The position numbers and the translations under genes are program-made. Shown here piece after piece: positions 8,901 to 16,301 of a DNA stretch of 26,671 bases. Below the pieces are notes generated by a model, which did not search any database, was not told the origin of the DNA, and was given only the letters and a program-made list of their open reading frames with translations. The stretch covers positions 1-26,671 of the forward strand of contig CAZVUK010000014.1 in assembly GCA_964630225.1 (NCBI GenBank), in the 5' to 3' direction. Source of the stretch: CAYZRY01 sp964630225. GTDB taxonomy: Bacteria; Bacillota_I; Bacilli_A; RF39; UBA660. Positions within the stretch are counted from its first letter, which is position 1; each line of letters opens with the position of its first letter.

Positions 8901-8970
8901 CAGCCGAAACAATGATGTTCTTACCACTTTCTTCGATTGCTTTAAGTTGCTCACTCGTCCACTTCATCAT
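5908..8970 (-). CDS. addA: ATP-dependent helicase/nuclease subunit A
   Basis: The motor and nuclease subunit of the AddAB complex, which resects double-strand breaks to 3' tails for RecA loading, the Firmicutes counterpart of RecBCD. The 1020-residue protein shows UvrD-type helicase motifs in order: Walker A G-A-G-S-G-K-T at 24-30; motif Ia L-T-F-T-K-A-A-A; Walker B V-D-E-Y-Q-D-T-S; G-D-I-K-Q-S-I-Y-Q-F-R; H-G-S-K-G-L-E-Y-P; and V-A-L-T-R-A-K-E-E. A C-terminal PD-(D/E)XK nuclease has Asp961 (G-V-I-D), Asp974 and Lys976 (D-Y-K). It is about 200 residues shorter than the B. subtilis protein, but all catalytic elements are present. It starts inside the end of addB (20-base overlap), with a weak AAGGA site, so it is translated together with it. 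No clear terminator follows. Confidence 0.95.
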   Translation of the reverse strand: MMKWTSEQLKAIEESGKNIIVSAGAGSGKTAVLTERVIRKVKSGISIENLLVLTFTKAAAFEMKERIKKELTKELSLSKELELVDSSYITNFDSFSTSIVKKYYYLLGISRDFSIINQTVLDYQSTKILTEIFEEKYNEEDERFLDLIASFCVKKDQALKKDILDIYNKIDLKIDKKRYLDNYINEYFNESFIEKSYSNYEKLLFNEQDKIKTLLSDLSLVATEDYYNKIALIIEPFINKDYHHLFMTKVDIPKIPFKSGEEVGVVRAKLKEACEALVQMISAPSKEKAIKTYMSTKSYIEEIIEIISLLDERLNKFKSFHNRYTFSDIAKMSINLIKNNSEIRKEMQDNFEEIMVDEYQDTSDLQEELITLIAQDNLYMVGDIKQSIYQFRNANPHLFKSKYKNYAKGLDGIKIDLQNNFRSRREVIDDINHLFEKIMTEVKGGISYHDDQAMVFANTSYEKEEISSRKMKILNIDFEGYDKEDTEIFAMLRDIENKINNAYQVLDKQSGLLRPVRPGDFAILIDRSNSFDKLKKIFEHEGIAVSKFTSTKVLDYDEIYIIKNILQLIKCLDEKDFSNNFRYAYTSIARSFLFAKTDQVIFDSLNKNLIFESDILNLVKELQKDINYLNVKELLKEIYKRFAFVEKIPTASDLEPALLRLDYIESIAEECDNLGFDYKYLIDLIEVAISEQFKMEINLEPIISDRVTLRTLHGSKGLEYPICYFPFLTKKFNTDDMKSKFVFSDISGIISPYKDEGLRYNFFRELYKFNYYQDIISERIRLFYVALTRAKEEINILTTFNIEKEYSEKERPISFQELLFSVYPLIKKDMLEIKASQLYITKDYTLVSKKNYKENLKKAPSVKVKEYYLDNPILNEESYSKTSFEIVSPEEQKYIDMGNRLHYLLELVDLKKPKLDKVNVNDQKIIQNFLNIGLDFSSAEIYQEYEFITEEDGSIKHGVIDLILVYPDKVIVIDYKLKSTSDKAYEKQLMGYKKYIENKLSKRCETYLYSLIDNKLVRIV

Positions 8971-11287
8971 CTGAGTTCCTTTCTTCTAAGTATTTGATAT
9001 CTTCGGGCGTTTTAAAACAAAGATCTCTGTAATTACAAAATTGACATCCCATTAACTTATTTGAAAAATATTTAGGATTAATTTCAAATTCAGCATTCCA
9101 AATGCTGTCTTTTGCTTCATTTATTTTCTTAGCTGTTTTTTCATCAATAGTTTTAACGTCTGCTTCTTCCAGTAATCTAACTTTATGAAGTGCTCCTTCT
9201 TTAGTAAGTTTTATACCTTTAATGTACTGGCTGGCCTTGGCCGTTGGATCAAGATGCAGAATTTTATCACTATCGTTTATCGAATAACCACTTAGCTTGA
9301 TTTCTTCTGTTTTTATATCGATGCTGTTTTTATCATTTGGTACAATAGTCTCTTCAAAAAGTATCTGCTGGAGATACATTCCAGTAAAAACTGGATTTTT
9401 AAAAAGACCACTGCGTTTTAAGAGATACCAGTAAATAGGAAGTTGCATATCAAAACCATAATCTAAGTTTTTGATTTTTACATCGCTGCTACCTGTTTTG
9501 TAATCGGCAAGCGCCACCAAATCTTCACCATTTAGATTGGCATGCATAATTTTATCGATAAAACCTTTGAAGCTTGTTTGTTCATCGATATCGATAATTA
9601 TTTCTTTTTCCGTAATGATATCTTTAAACTCACTCTTATCATGAAAAGATTTAATTTGCTCGGCAATAAACACTATTTCATTTTTTAATTTGTTTAAAAG
9701 AATCTTTTCACTCTGGCTAAATTCAAAGATACTTTGCTTTTCATCCCAAAGCACTAGCATATCTTTATCACTACTAAAGATTTCAGCTAAAACGTCATGA
9801 AACAAATTTCCAATTTTAGTATAAAAAGTTTCTTCGTATTTATTTAATCTAAGGATCTTTTCGATGTAATATTTAAAGCTACAGTGATTAAAAGTATTAA
9901 GTGATGAGTATGAAAGAATCAACTTTTTTCCGATTCTTTCTTTAAAGCTCTCATCAATTCCAGTAAATTTATTATCATACAAACGATAAGCTATATCAAA
10001 GCTACTTAAATAGGGCTCTAAATTAGGGTCTTTGATATCATATTTTATGTATTCATCAAGATACTTAGCTAGTTTATATCTACCTAATTCATTATTATAT
10101 ATTTCATCAAACTCTGAATTTAAAATGACTTCTAAATTTAATTCTTCACAAAGTGAAGATGTTTTTCGTTCTTGCTCAGCAAATAAATTAGCACTCATAT
10201 ATATTTCTTTGTGATTTTGAATAAGACTAAGCAATTCTTTTTTTTGACGAATAGTTTTTTCAAATGAAGTCTCTAGTCCCAATAGTTCTTTTTCACTATC
10301 TTTTAGATAATCTTCATCTTTATAGTTTCTTGGAAAATGATTTTGATTAAGTCCAGTGATAAAAATATGATCAATATCTTTAATATTTAAATCATCTAAA
10401 CTAAGTGATGAAATCTCATACTTAAAACGAATGTTTCTTTTGCTCTTTTTAATCAGAGCTTTAAACATATCTTTTTTATCATTAAAGTTAATATCTAAAT
10501 TATTAACTTTATTTATATTTCGAAGCAGTTGCCGATAAAAACTAGTAAATCTAATATTACTCGGATTATATATTTCTTTTAATTTGGTCAAAGCATCTTC
10601 AAAAGAGGAATTAGCTGCCAGAAGATGATTATATGTTTTCACAAAATTATAAGAATAAAATGAAGTATTAAAATTATTAAAACGAATACCAAAAATATTA
10701 GATAGTCTTTCTACTTCTTTTTCGTAGTCAGGGCTTAATCCTAGGACTTTAATATCGCTTGGAGAAACGCCTGACAAGAGAAGTTTAGCTATACTTTGAA
10801 AAAGATATTCTATCTCCATATTAATATTGTCAAAGACATTGATTTTGTTATGTTGATAATTGCGGTTTGATGATGCGATTTTAGTAGCTCCAATTTCATT
10901 AAGTAGTTTAAGAGTAAATTTATCAATATTCGAGTCTACGTAAAAAAGTTCAAATCTTTTTAAATAGTCTTTGAATAAATCATCGTAGATAAGTAACCCC
11001 TTACTATCCAGTTCTATTTTAATATTTTTTAATAACTCTAACTTCTTAGAAGAATACGACTCTTCTTTAATAGCTAGTAAATTAGTTAAAATAAGTTTAG
11101 CTTTATCATAATTATATTTATAATTATCAATTAGATAGGCGATTGTCTTTTCATCATACGAAAAATAATACTTATTAATAAGTTCTTTGAAGCTTATATA
11201 TTTATCATTATTCAAGTTCGTTTCATTAGTTCTTTCTAAAAGAGATGTGTATTTATAAGAATCGAAACAAAAAATTATTTTATTCAT
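8951..11287 (-). CDS. addB: ATP-dependent nuclease subunit B (AddB/RexB-like)
   Basis: The partner of AddA. The C-terminal half (about 455-765) is a RecB-type nuclease domain with the four-cysteine iron-sulfur staple: Cys469 before the nuclease core and Cys748, Cys751 and Cys757 after it. Catalytic residues are His497 (G-N-L-F-H), Asp578 (F-K-G-F-I-D), Asp595 and Lys597 (A-D-Y-K-T-G). The N-terminal half looks like a worn-down helicase fold; it keeps a T-G-L-N-Q-N-H-F-P motif at about 311-319 but has no Walker A loop near the N-terminus. At 778 residues it is far shorter than the roughly 1,150 of B. subtilis AddB, closer in character to the ATPase-less RexB type. It overlaps queA by 8 bases upstream and addA by 20 downstream, within a recombination operon. 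Confidence 0.9.
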   Translation of the reverse strand: MNKIIFCFDSYKYTSLLERTNETNLNNDKYISFKELINKYYFSYDEKTIAYLIDNYKYNYDKAKLILTNLLAIKEESYSSKKLELLKNIKIELDSKGLLIYDDLFKDYLKRFELFYVDSNIDKFTLKLLNEIGATKIASSNRNYQHNKINVFDNINMEIEYLFQSIAKLLLSGVSPSDIKVLGLSPDYEKEVERLSNIFGIRFNNFNTSFYSYNFVKTYNHLLAANSSFEDALTKLKEIYNPSNIRFTSFYRQLLRNINKVNNLDINFNDKKDMFKALIKKSKRNIRFKYEISSLSLDDLNIKDIDHIFITGLNQNHFPRNYKDEDYLKDSEKELLGLETSFEKTIRQKKELLSLIQNHKEIYMSANLFAEQERKTSSLCEELNLEVILNSEFDEIYNNELGRYKLAKYLDEYIKYDIKDPNLEPYLSSFDIAYRLYDNKFTGIDESFKERIGKKLILSYSSLNTFNHCSFKYYIEKILRLNKYEETFYTKIGNLFHDVLAEIFSSDKDMLVLWDEKQSIFEFSQSEKILLNKLKNEIVFIAEQIKSFHDKSEFKDIITEKEIIIDIDEQTSFKGFIDKIMHANLNGEDLVALADYKTGSSDVKIKNLDYGFDMQLPIYWYLLKRSGLFKNPVFTGMYLQQILFEETIVPNDKNSIDIKTEEIKLSGYSINDSDKILHLDPTAKASQYIKGIKLTKEGALHKVRLLEEADVKTIDEKTAKKINEAKDSIWNAEFEINPKYFSNKLMGCQFCNYRDLCFKTPEDIKYLEERNSDDEVDE

Positions 11288-12320
11288 TTTTTCCTCCTTT
11301 TATAAACATAGCATCACCAAAAGAGAAAAAACGATATTTTTCTTTGATCGCTTCTTCATAAGCTTTCATTATGTTTTCTTTACCTGCTAAGCTCGATACC
11401 AGCATAATCAAAGTTGATTGTGGTAAGTGAAAGTTAGTAATTAAATTATCTACTATTTTAAATTTATATCCTGGATAAATAAAAATATCAGTTGTAGCAG
11501 AATCAGCTTTTAAATAACCAAACTTATTCATAACGGACTCTAATACTCTAATTGAGGTAGTGCCAACGACGACAAGTCTTTTTTTCATTGTTTTTGTTTC
11601 GTTAATAATCCTAACTGTTTCATCGCTTAGTACGTAATATTCACTATGCATCTTGTGTTCTTCGATATTCTCGGTCATAACCGGTCTAAATGTTCCAAGT
11701 CCAACATGAAGAGTTAAATATGTAATGTTTACACCCTTTTCTTTTAAGCTAGCTAAAAGTTCTGGCGTAAAGTGAAGTCCGGCAGTTGGTGCGGCGGCGC
11801 TACCTGTATTTTTAGCATATACGGTCTGATATCTAGATTGATCAGCAAGCTGCTTATGAATATAAGGAGGTAGTGGCATCGTTCCAAGTTTATCTAAAAG
11901 CTCGTATAAGACTCCATCATAGATAAGTTCAAATTCACATAAACCCTCTTCCTTTTTAACTATGCATTTAGCTTTTAAGAGGCCTTCGCCAAAGACCACC
12001 ACTGTTTCTACTTTGATTCGTTTAGCAGGTTTAACTAAAGCCTCCCAAACTTTATCATTGGTATTTTTTAAAAGTAAGAGCTCGATAATAGCACCAGTAT
12101 CTTCTTTTTTACCAATCAGTCGTGCTGGTATTACTTTAGTATCATTTAAAACTAAGCTGTCTCCTGCTTCAAAGTAATTGATGATATCATCAAATTTTTC
12201 ATGTGAAATATTGCCACTTTCTTTATCTAAGACCAAAAGACGCGAATCACTTCGCGTTTTAAGTGGACTTTGAGCAATTAACTCTTCTGGTAGTTTGTAA
12301 TCAAAGTTACTTACTTTCAT
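11280..12320 (-). CDS. queA: S-adenosylmethionine:tRNA ribosyltransferase-isomerase
   Basis: QueA transfers and isomerises the ribosyl group of AdoMet onto 7-aminomethyl-7-deazaguanine at tRNA position 34, giving epoxyqueuosine. The 346-residue length is normal. Clear family blocks are F-D-Y-K-L-P-E-E-L-I-A at 6-16, S-R-L-L-V, L-N-D-T-K-V-I-P-A-R, L-P-P-Y-I-H, A-A-P-T-A-G-L-H-F-T, and the C-terminal N-F-H-L-P-Q-S-T-L-I-M-L-V-S. The ATG overlaps the ruvB stop (TAATG), and its end overlaps addB by 8 bases, so expression is tied to the repair operon. The ruvB-queA order is widespread in Firmicutes; addB directly behind it is less usual. No other queuosine gene is visible here. Confidence 0.97.
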   Translation of the reverse strand: MKVSNFDYKLPEELIAQSPLKTRSDSRLLVLDKESGNISHEKFDDIINYFEAGDSLVLNDTKVIPARLIGKKEDTGAIIELLLLKNTNDKVWEALVKPAKRIKVETVVVFGEGLLKAKCIVKKEEGLCEFELIYDGVLYELLDKLGTMPLPPYIHKQLADQSRYQTVYAKNTGSAAAPTAGLHFTPELLASLKEKGVNITYLTLHVGLGTFRPVMTENIEEHKMHSEYYVLSDETVRIINETKTMKKRLVVVGTTSIRVLESVMNKFGYLKADSATTDIFIYPGYKFKIVDNLITNFHLPQSTLIMLVSSLAGKENIMKAYEEAIKEKYRFFSFGDAMFIKGGKNE

Positions 12321-13339
12321 TATTTTTCTTCATTATCAAAAAGGGTATTTTGATATGTCTTTCCTAAATGTTTATAGGCAAGCTCCGTTACGACTCGGCC
12401 CCTTGGAGTTCTTTTTAGATATCCCTTTTGCAAGAGATATGGCTCATATACATCTTCGATGGTCGTAACTTCTTCACCGATGACGCTAGCAATCGATTCA
12501 ACACCAACTGGACCGCCACCAAACTTTTCAATGATACCAAGAAGTAATTGATGATCGGTGTTATCAAGACCCGCTTTATCAACTTTGAGTCTTTTAAGCG
12601 CCGTTTTAGTTACATCTAAATCAATTGTATCTTTATTGTCAACTAAGGCAAAATCTCTAACTCGTTTGAAGATTCTATTAGCAATACGTGGTGTTCCCCT
12701 ACTTCTTTTAGCTAATTCATCGGCAGCATCATCCGTGATATCCATTTTTAAAACACGAGACGTACGTTTAATTATTTGGCTGAGTTCATCATCACTATAA
12801 TATTCCAGTTTAGAAATAATACCAAATCGGTCACGTAGTGGACTGGTTAGATCGCCAACTCTTGTCGTTGCTCCGACGATTGTAAATGGTGGCAAATTGA
12901 TTCTGATGTTTCGTGACTGTGAATCTGATCCTACTATTATATCGAGGGTGAAATCTTCCATCGCTGGATAAAGTATCTCCTCAACAAAACCAGGAAGACG
13001 ATGTATCTCATCGATAAATAAAACATCACCCGGCTCAATAGATGATAAAATAGCCGCCAAATCACCAATCTTTTCAATCGATGGACCTGTTACCGTTCTA
13101 ACTTTACTTCCCATCTCATTAGCAATAATATAAGCCAGCGTTGTTTTACCAAGACCTGGCGGTCCATATAAAAGAACATGATCTAAACTTTCATCACGTA
13201 TTTTAGCTGCTTTAATAAAGACCCTAATATTTTCTTTGACATCACTTTGACCTACATAATCGTCAATAACTATCGGTCTAATTGATTCTTCGTAATTGTC
13301 TTCGATATTCTCATCTCCTGAGACTATTCTGTTATCCAT
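12320..13339 (-). CDS. ruvB: Holliday junction branch migration ATPase RuvB
   Basis: RuvB forms hexameric rings that drive branch migration at Holliday junctions held by RuvA. The AAA+ core has Walker A G-P-P-G-L-G-K-T, Walker B L-F-I-D-E-I-H, sensor 1 G-A-T-T-R, and the arginine-finger region L-R-D-R-F-G. The winged-helix C-terminus ends with G-Y-L-K-R-T-P-R-G-R-V. I place the start at the ATG at 13339 (339 residues, M-D-N-R-I-V-S-G, the usual opening), because GGGTGG lies five bases before it. A GTG nine bases upstream would start inside that ribosome site. The gene follows ruvA closely and its stop overlaps the queA start. Confidence 0.97.
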   Translation of the reverse strand: MDNRIVSGDENIEDNYEESIRPIVIDDYVGQSDVKENIRVFIKAAKIRDESLDHVLLYGPPGLGKTTLAYIIANEMGSKVRTVTGPSIEKIGDLAAILSSIEPGDVLFIDEIHRLPGFVEEILYPAMEDFTLDIIVGSDSQSRNIRINLPPFTIVGATTRVGDLTSPLRDRFGIISKLEYYSDDELSQIIKRTSRVLKMDITDDAADELAKRSRGTPRIANRIFKRVRDFALVDNKDTIDLDVTKTALKRLKVDKAGLDNTDHQLLLGIIEKFGGGPVGVESIASVIGEEVTTIEDVYEPYLLQKGYLKRTPRGRVVTELAYKHLGKTYQNTLFDNEEK

Positions 13340-13354
13340 CTTTACCACCCTTCA

Positions 13355-13909
13355 TTACTTTAACAAAAGTTTAAGTGCTTCTTTAAGCTGTTCTTCAATC
13401 GCTAAATTACCATCTACTTTTACAATAATCGAAGCTATCTCTTTTTCCTTATAACCAAGTCCCTTTAACACTTCGGCTAGTTCTTCGGCATTATTACTGA
13501 CCTTTTCAACTCCCTCGATCGATATTTTTCCCTTTAAATCAAGAATTATCTGTTTAGCAACCTTTTCACCTATCTTAGGAAATTTCTTAAGATATAAAAT
13601 GTTTTCTCGCTCGATGGCATCGATAATACCACCGATAGATCCCGTTGCCAAGATAGGCAGAGCTGTTTTTGGCCCCATACCCTTAACCTTAATCAATTTT
13701 AAGAACATCGCTTTTTCTTCGACTGTTTTAAAACCATATAAACTATTCTCATCTTCTCTAAGTTGTTGATATAAATATACTTTATATTCTTCCCCCTCAT
13801 GAAAAGCATATGGATTAGGAGTATATACTTTATAACCTATTCCATTATTTTCTAAAATAATACTATTACTATCTATATTATTAACTTTTGCTATTATATA
13901 ATCGTACAT
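13355..13909 (-). CDS. ruvA: Holliday junction DNA-binding protein RuvA
   Basis: RuvA tetramers bind and flatten the four-way junction and load RuvB. The N-terminal OB domain opens with M-Y-D-Y-I-I-A-K-V. Two helix-hairpin-helix motifs follow: V-K-G-M-G-P-K-T-A, and F-P-K-I-G-E-K-V-A-K-Q-I. A flexible linker leads to the C-terminal domain III with the L-K-G-L-G-Y-K-E-K-E-I segment that contacts RuvB. I choose the ATG at 13909 (184 residues), which has GGTGAT just upstream. A further ATG twelve bases upstream would add M-G-D-L and lacks a ribosome site. It is the first gene of the ruvA-ruvB-queA-addB-addA operon. Confidence 0.95.
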   Translation of the reverse strand: MYDYIIAKVNNIDSNSIILENNGIGYKVYTPNPYAFHEGEEYKVYLYQQLREDENSLYGFKTVEEKAMFLKLIKVKGMGPKTALPILATGSIGGIIDAIERENILYLKKFPKIGEKVAKQIILDLKGKISIEGVEKVSNNAEELAEVLKGLGYKEKEIASIIVKVDGNLAIEEQLKEALKLLLK

Positions 13910-13924
13910 TAAATCACCCATTTA

Positions 13925-13930
13925 ATTATA
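13925..13930 (-). promoter_or_regulatory. Possible -10 element for the ruvA operon
   Basis: A TATAAT hexamer lies about 15 bases before the chosen ruvA start, after the terminator of the upstream gene. The leader would be very short and the -35 is poor (TTGTTT with a 15-base spacer), so the exact promoter is uncertain. Some promoter must lie in this gap, because a terminator precedes it. Confidence 0.35.
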
Positions 13931-13960
13931 TAATAAATCTAAGTAAAACAAAAGCCTAAG

Positions 13961-13992
13961 AAAAAACATAAAGATTATTCACTCTTTATGTT
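13961..13992 (-). terminator. Rho-independent terminator after the transglutaminase-like gene
   Basis: ACATAAAGA and TCTTTATGT pair over 9 bp (10 with the flanking A-T pair) around an 8-base loop that holds the stop codon. The minus strand then runs TTTTTTC. It separates this gene from the ruvA operon. Confidence 0.8.
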
Positions 13993-15465
13993 TTGGACAA
14001 ACTTTTCAGCTAACATCGTGTTACATTTCCCTAGATATCCCCCAGTATACGAACTAGCTTTTTGAATATTTTTAACACTTAAGAATCTATTTACTAAATA
14101 TAGCTGGAGTTTTATATCGAAATTAAATATATCGGTATCACTGTATAGGATCGTATGATATATTCTTCCTACTTCGGCATCATCTTCGAAGTGATAATAA
14201 TTATATGTGTATATGTTTCCTGGAATTTGCTCGAGGACAAAGGTCGAACCGTCAGTTCGGCGATAATGCCTACTAACTGCCTGTTCTTTTGGATAATCTT
14301 TATCAAAGGCTAATTGGATGACGCCGTTAACTAGATAATATGAACCGATGTAGCTATTACCTGAGCCAGCAAACTCTTCAAGTCTTGCTTGAGATAAAAA
14401 CTCTTCACTGAGATAACGCTGATCTCTGTCAACCATATCTAGAGTTCTTTGAATGTCAGCTGCTTGTTTAGCATAAATGCCACTATTATCCATCTGGTTC
14501 ATATAATTTAATTGACCAATTAAATAATTTTTATTATCGACAATACTAAAAAGCTCTTTCTCACTGTAGAAAATCTTTACACTAATACTTCTTTTGTTAT
14601 CAGTATCACAATAAAGATATTTAAACAGTTCATGATTGCCTTTTTTTAAAGTAGCCAGGCGAGCAAGAGCAAAAGTAGTCTTATCTTTTCTTATATAATG
14701 ATACATTTTAGAAGAACTAATTTCTTTAGTTGTCAAGATGTCTAAATGCTCAAGCTCTTCTTTAGATAGTATTTTAAACATATCCAGTTTGACTTTTTCG
14801 TTTTCATTAAATCGATGACTTCTTCCAAAATTATTATCATAATTGGCAAAGTATTTAACTGGAGAATTATTATTGCGAGAAAATAGATATGCGTCCAGAG
14901 CCAAGTCAAACATATAAAAATTTTGATTAAACTGGAAATAATTCCATATGTGATTAGTATCTTTGCCACTGACTATTTCTGAGTTGACAGCTCCTCTTGA
15001 AAGTAGTTCAAAGCTGAGCTGGGCAAAACCCATACTCGAGGCCGAAGATCTAAGAATAGCTTTAAGGTCAGATGAACCATCTCTGTCAAAAACGATTTTT
15101 GATCGAAGCTGATTATATACAACATAAGCTTTGGCTAAAGGGCTATATTGTTCATAAAGATGGTTTTCAAGCTGTTCAAACTTTTGGACAATATGAAAGA
15201 GTTCAATTACCGAATACATATTTAAACTGTTTAGGTAAGATTCATTATTATATTTAGAAATAAACTCAGGAGTATATGCGCTAGCTACTCTAAAGAAAAC
15301 ATTCTTTAATGACACAAGTTCTTTTAACATTTCACTAGTTAAGCCATAGGTTGATTTCATACGAATAGTAACTTCGGCACTAGCATTTGAGCTTGCAAAA
15401 GCTTTGATATCAACAATATCCTTGGCATTAATATATTCAATATCTAGTTTGAATTTATTATTCAT
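13975..15465 (-). CDS. Transglutaminase-fold protein with apparent Cys-to-Ser change; function unknown
   Basis: A 496-residue, apparently cytosolic protein with no signal peptide or membrane helix. Numbered from a possible upstream GTG (two residues longer), residues about 110-195 resemble the transglutaminase/cysteine-protease core. Helix S-S-M-G-F-A-Q-L-S-F-E-L-L (145-157) sits where G-x-C-x-x-[YF]-A is usual. It is followed by the V-S-G strand (167-169), N-H-I-W-N with His174, and Y-M-F-D with Asp189. The nucleophile position is thus Ser146, with His and Asp kept, so peptidase or amidase activity is doubtful. The remaining 300 residues have no recognised domain and are rich in Tyr, Asn and Asp. 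I prefer the ATG at 15465 because AGGTG lies just before it; the GTG overlaps that site. It stands alone between its own promoter and terminator. The fold call is a visual match only. Confidence 0.55.
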   Translation of the reverse strand: MNNKFKLDIEYINAKDIVDIKAFASSNASAEVTIRMKSTYGLTSEMLKELVSLKNVFFRVASAYTPEFISKYNNESYLNSLNMYSVIELFHIVQKFEQLENHLYEQYSPLAKAYVVYNQLRSKIVFDRDGSSDLKAILRSSASSMGFAQLSFELLSRGAVNSEIVSGKDTNHIWNYFQFNQNFYMFDLALDAYLFSRNNNSPVKYFANYDNNFGRSHRFNENEKVKLDMFKILSKEELEHLDILTTKEISSSKMYHYIRKDKTTFALARLATLKKGNHELFKYLYCDTDNKRSISVKIFYSEKELFSIVDNKNYLIGQLNYMNQMDNSGIYAKQAADIQRTLDMVDRDQRYLSEEFLSQARLEEFAGSGNSYIGSYYLVNGVIQLAFDKDYPKEQAVSRHYRRTDGSTFVLEQIPGNIYTYNYYHFEDDAEVGRIYHTILYSDTDIFNFDIKLQLYLVNRFLSVKNIQKASSYTGGYLGKCNTMLAEKFVQNIKSE

Positions 15466-15489
15466 AAGCACCTCAGGGATTATGTATAA

Positions 15490-15498
15490 ATTATATCA
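15490..15498 (-). promoter_or_regulatory. Extended -10 promoter of the transglutaminase-like gene
   Basis: TGATATAAT on the minus strand, a perfect -10 with a TGn extension, about 25 bases before the chosen ATG. It follows the T-tract of the preceding terminator. The expected -35 position falls inside that hairpin and is not consensus. Confidence 0.6.
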
Positions 15499-15499
15499 T

Positions 15500-15529
15500 A
15501 AAAAAACATGTGAATATAGTCACATGTTT
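15500..15529 (-). terminator. Rho-independent terminator ending the smc operon
   Basis: AAACATGTGA and TCACATGTTT form a perfect 10-bp stem with a 6-base loop (15504-15529), followed by more T on the minus strand. It lies 7 bases past the stop codon of the 15537 reading frame and ends the smc-LRR-remnant unit. Confidence 0.9.
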
Positions 15530-15536
15530 TATTTAA

Positions 15537-16031
15537 TTATTCTTTAGCAACAAATATTTTCATAAGATCTAAAATTTTATCACGATCCCACTCGTCTTCT
15601 AAGTGACGATCAAATTCTTTTAGAATAATATCTATATGTCTGTTGTCGGTTTTAAAGAAGTTAGAATAACTTGTTAAGTTTAAATCTAATCTTTTAGCTT
15701 CATATAAATCCGAAAGTCTTTTAATAATATATTTGAATAAATCGTGCAACTTTTTTTCATAATCATCTTCAGAATAGTTAATAGTTAAATCTCCAGATAT
15801 ATTATCTTCTAAAGTTTCAATGTCATTACTAACGTTTAGAAATAATTTTTTATAGAAATAGAATAGTACTGCTAAGATTGTGAATTTACCATTTTGACTG
15901 ATACCTAATTTATTTTGATCGGTCTCTTCTTTATAATATTGTAATTTGAAATCATCAAAGACTTTTGCAATTCTAACTAAATCATATAAAGTGTTGTAAT
16001 CATGTTTGCGTTTATATATTTTATTATACAC
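15537..16031 (-). CDS. Hypothetical open frame, probably the C-terminal fragment of a decayed gene
   Basis: An open frame of 164 codons of no recognised family. It is helical and charged, with one hydrophobic patch, F-T-I-L-A-V-L-F-Y-F-Y, at about 51-61 that is probably buried rather than a membrane helix. The only possible start here is a GTG with no ribosome binding site. The reading frame stays open and protein-like for 25 further codons upstream, up to a TAA at 16107-16109. It is therefore unlikely to be a gene in its own right; see the pseudogene entry that covers it. Confidence 0.35.
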   Translation of the reverse strand: MYNKIYKRKHDYNTLYDLVRIAKVFDDFKLQYYKEETDQNKLGISQNGKFTILAVLFYFYKKLFLNVSNDIETLEDNISGDLTINYSEDDYEKKLHDLFKYIIKRLSDLYEAKRLDLNLTSYSNFFKTDNRHIDIILKEFDRHLEDEWDRDKILDLMKIFVAKE

Positions 16032-16300
16032 AGCATCTGAACTAAATATTTGTGCCTTACTACTTCTTGCAGTTCCTGGCTTTTGCTTTATTAAATCTCC
16101 AATATTTTAATTTTTTCGTGAGTTCCTCGGTATTACGATTCGTTCTGTTTTTATTTCTTCAACTTTATCTAAGTATTTATTAACAAAAGTATAAGGTTTT
16201 ACTGCGCACCTTACTTTTATCGATTTAGCCCTTGCTCTAATTAATTTTCTAAACTATTACCACAGCTAAGAAAGATGGGTTCGTCAAATCTTTCAAACAT
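15537..16300 (-). pseudogene. Multiply frameshifted remnant of an unrecognised protein gene
   Basis: An ATG at 16298-16300, two bases after the LRR gene stop, begins M-F-E-R-F-D-E-P-I-F-L-S-C-G-N-S-L-E-N and hits TAA at 16241-16243. One missing T in the local TT would continue it as L-I-R-A-R-A-K-S-I-K-V-R. That frame runs through K-P-Y-T-F-V-N-K-Y-L-D-K-V-E-E-I-K-T-E-R. A second frame then fits better (N-T-E-E-L-T-K-K-L-K-Y-W). The first returns as G-D-L-I-K-Q-K-P-G-T-A-R-S-S-K and runs to the stop at 15537. Joined, this is about 250 residues of plausible protein broken by three frame changes, and an in-frame TAA at 16107-16109 falls in the middle. That is too many lesions for a single sequencing error. 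The protein has no recognised domain. Its position after smc and the LRR gene suggests it was once the third gene of that operon. Confidence 0.65.
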
Positions 16301-16301
16301 G

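Noticed and set aside
5908..11287. addB-addA as a phage-defence nuclease-helicase pair
   Set aside because: All motifs match the housekeeping AddAB repair complex and the genes share an operon with ruvAB.
14742..14969. Minus-strand 75-codon frame inside the transglutaminase-like gene
   Set aside because: It is in another frame of a longer gene that has a promoter, ribosome site and terminator. It has no ribosome site of its own and no gap to occupy.
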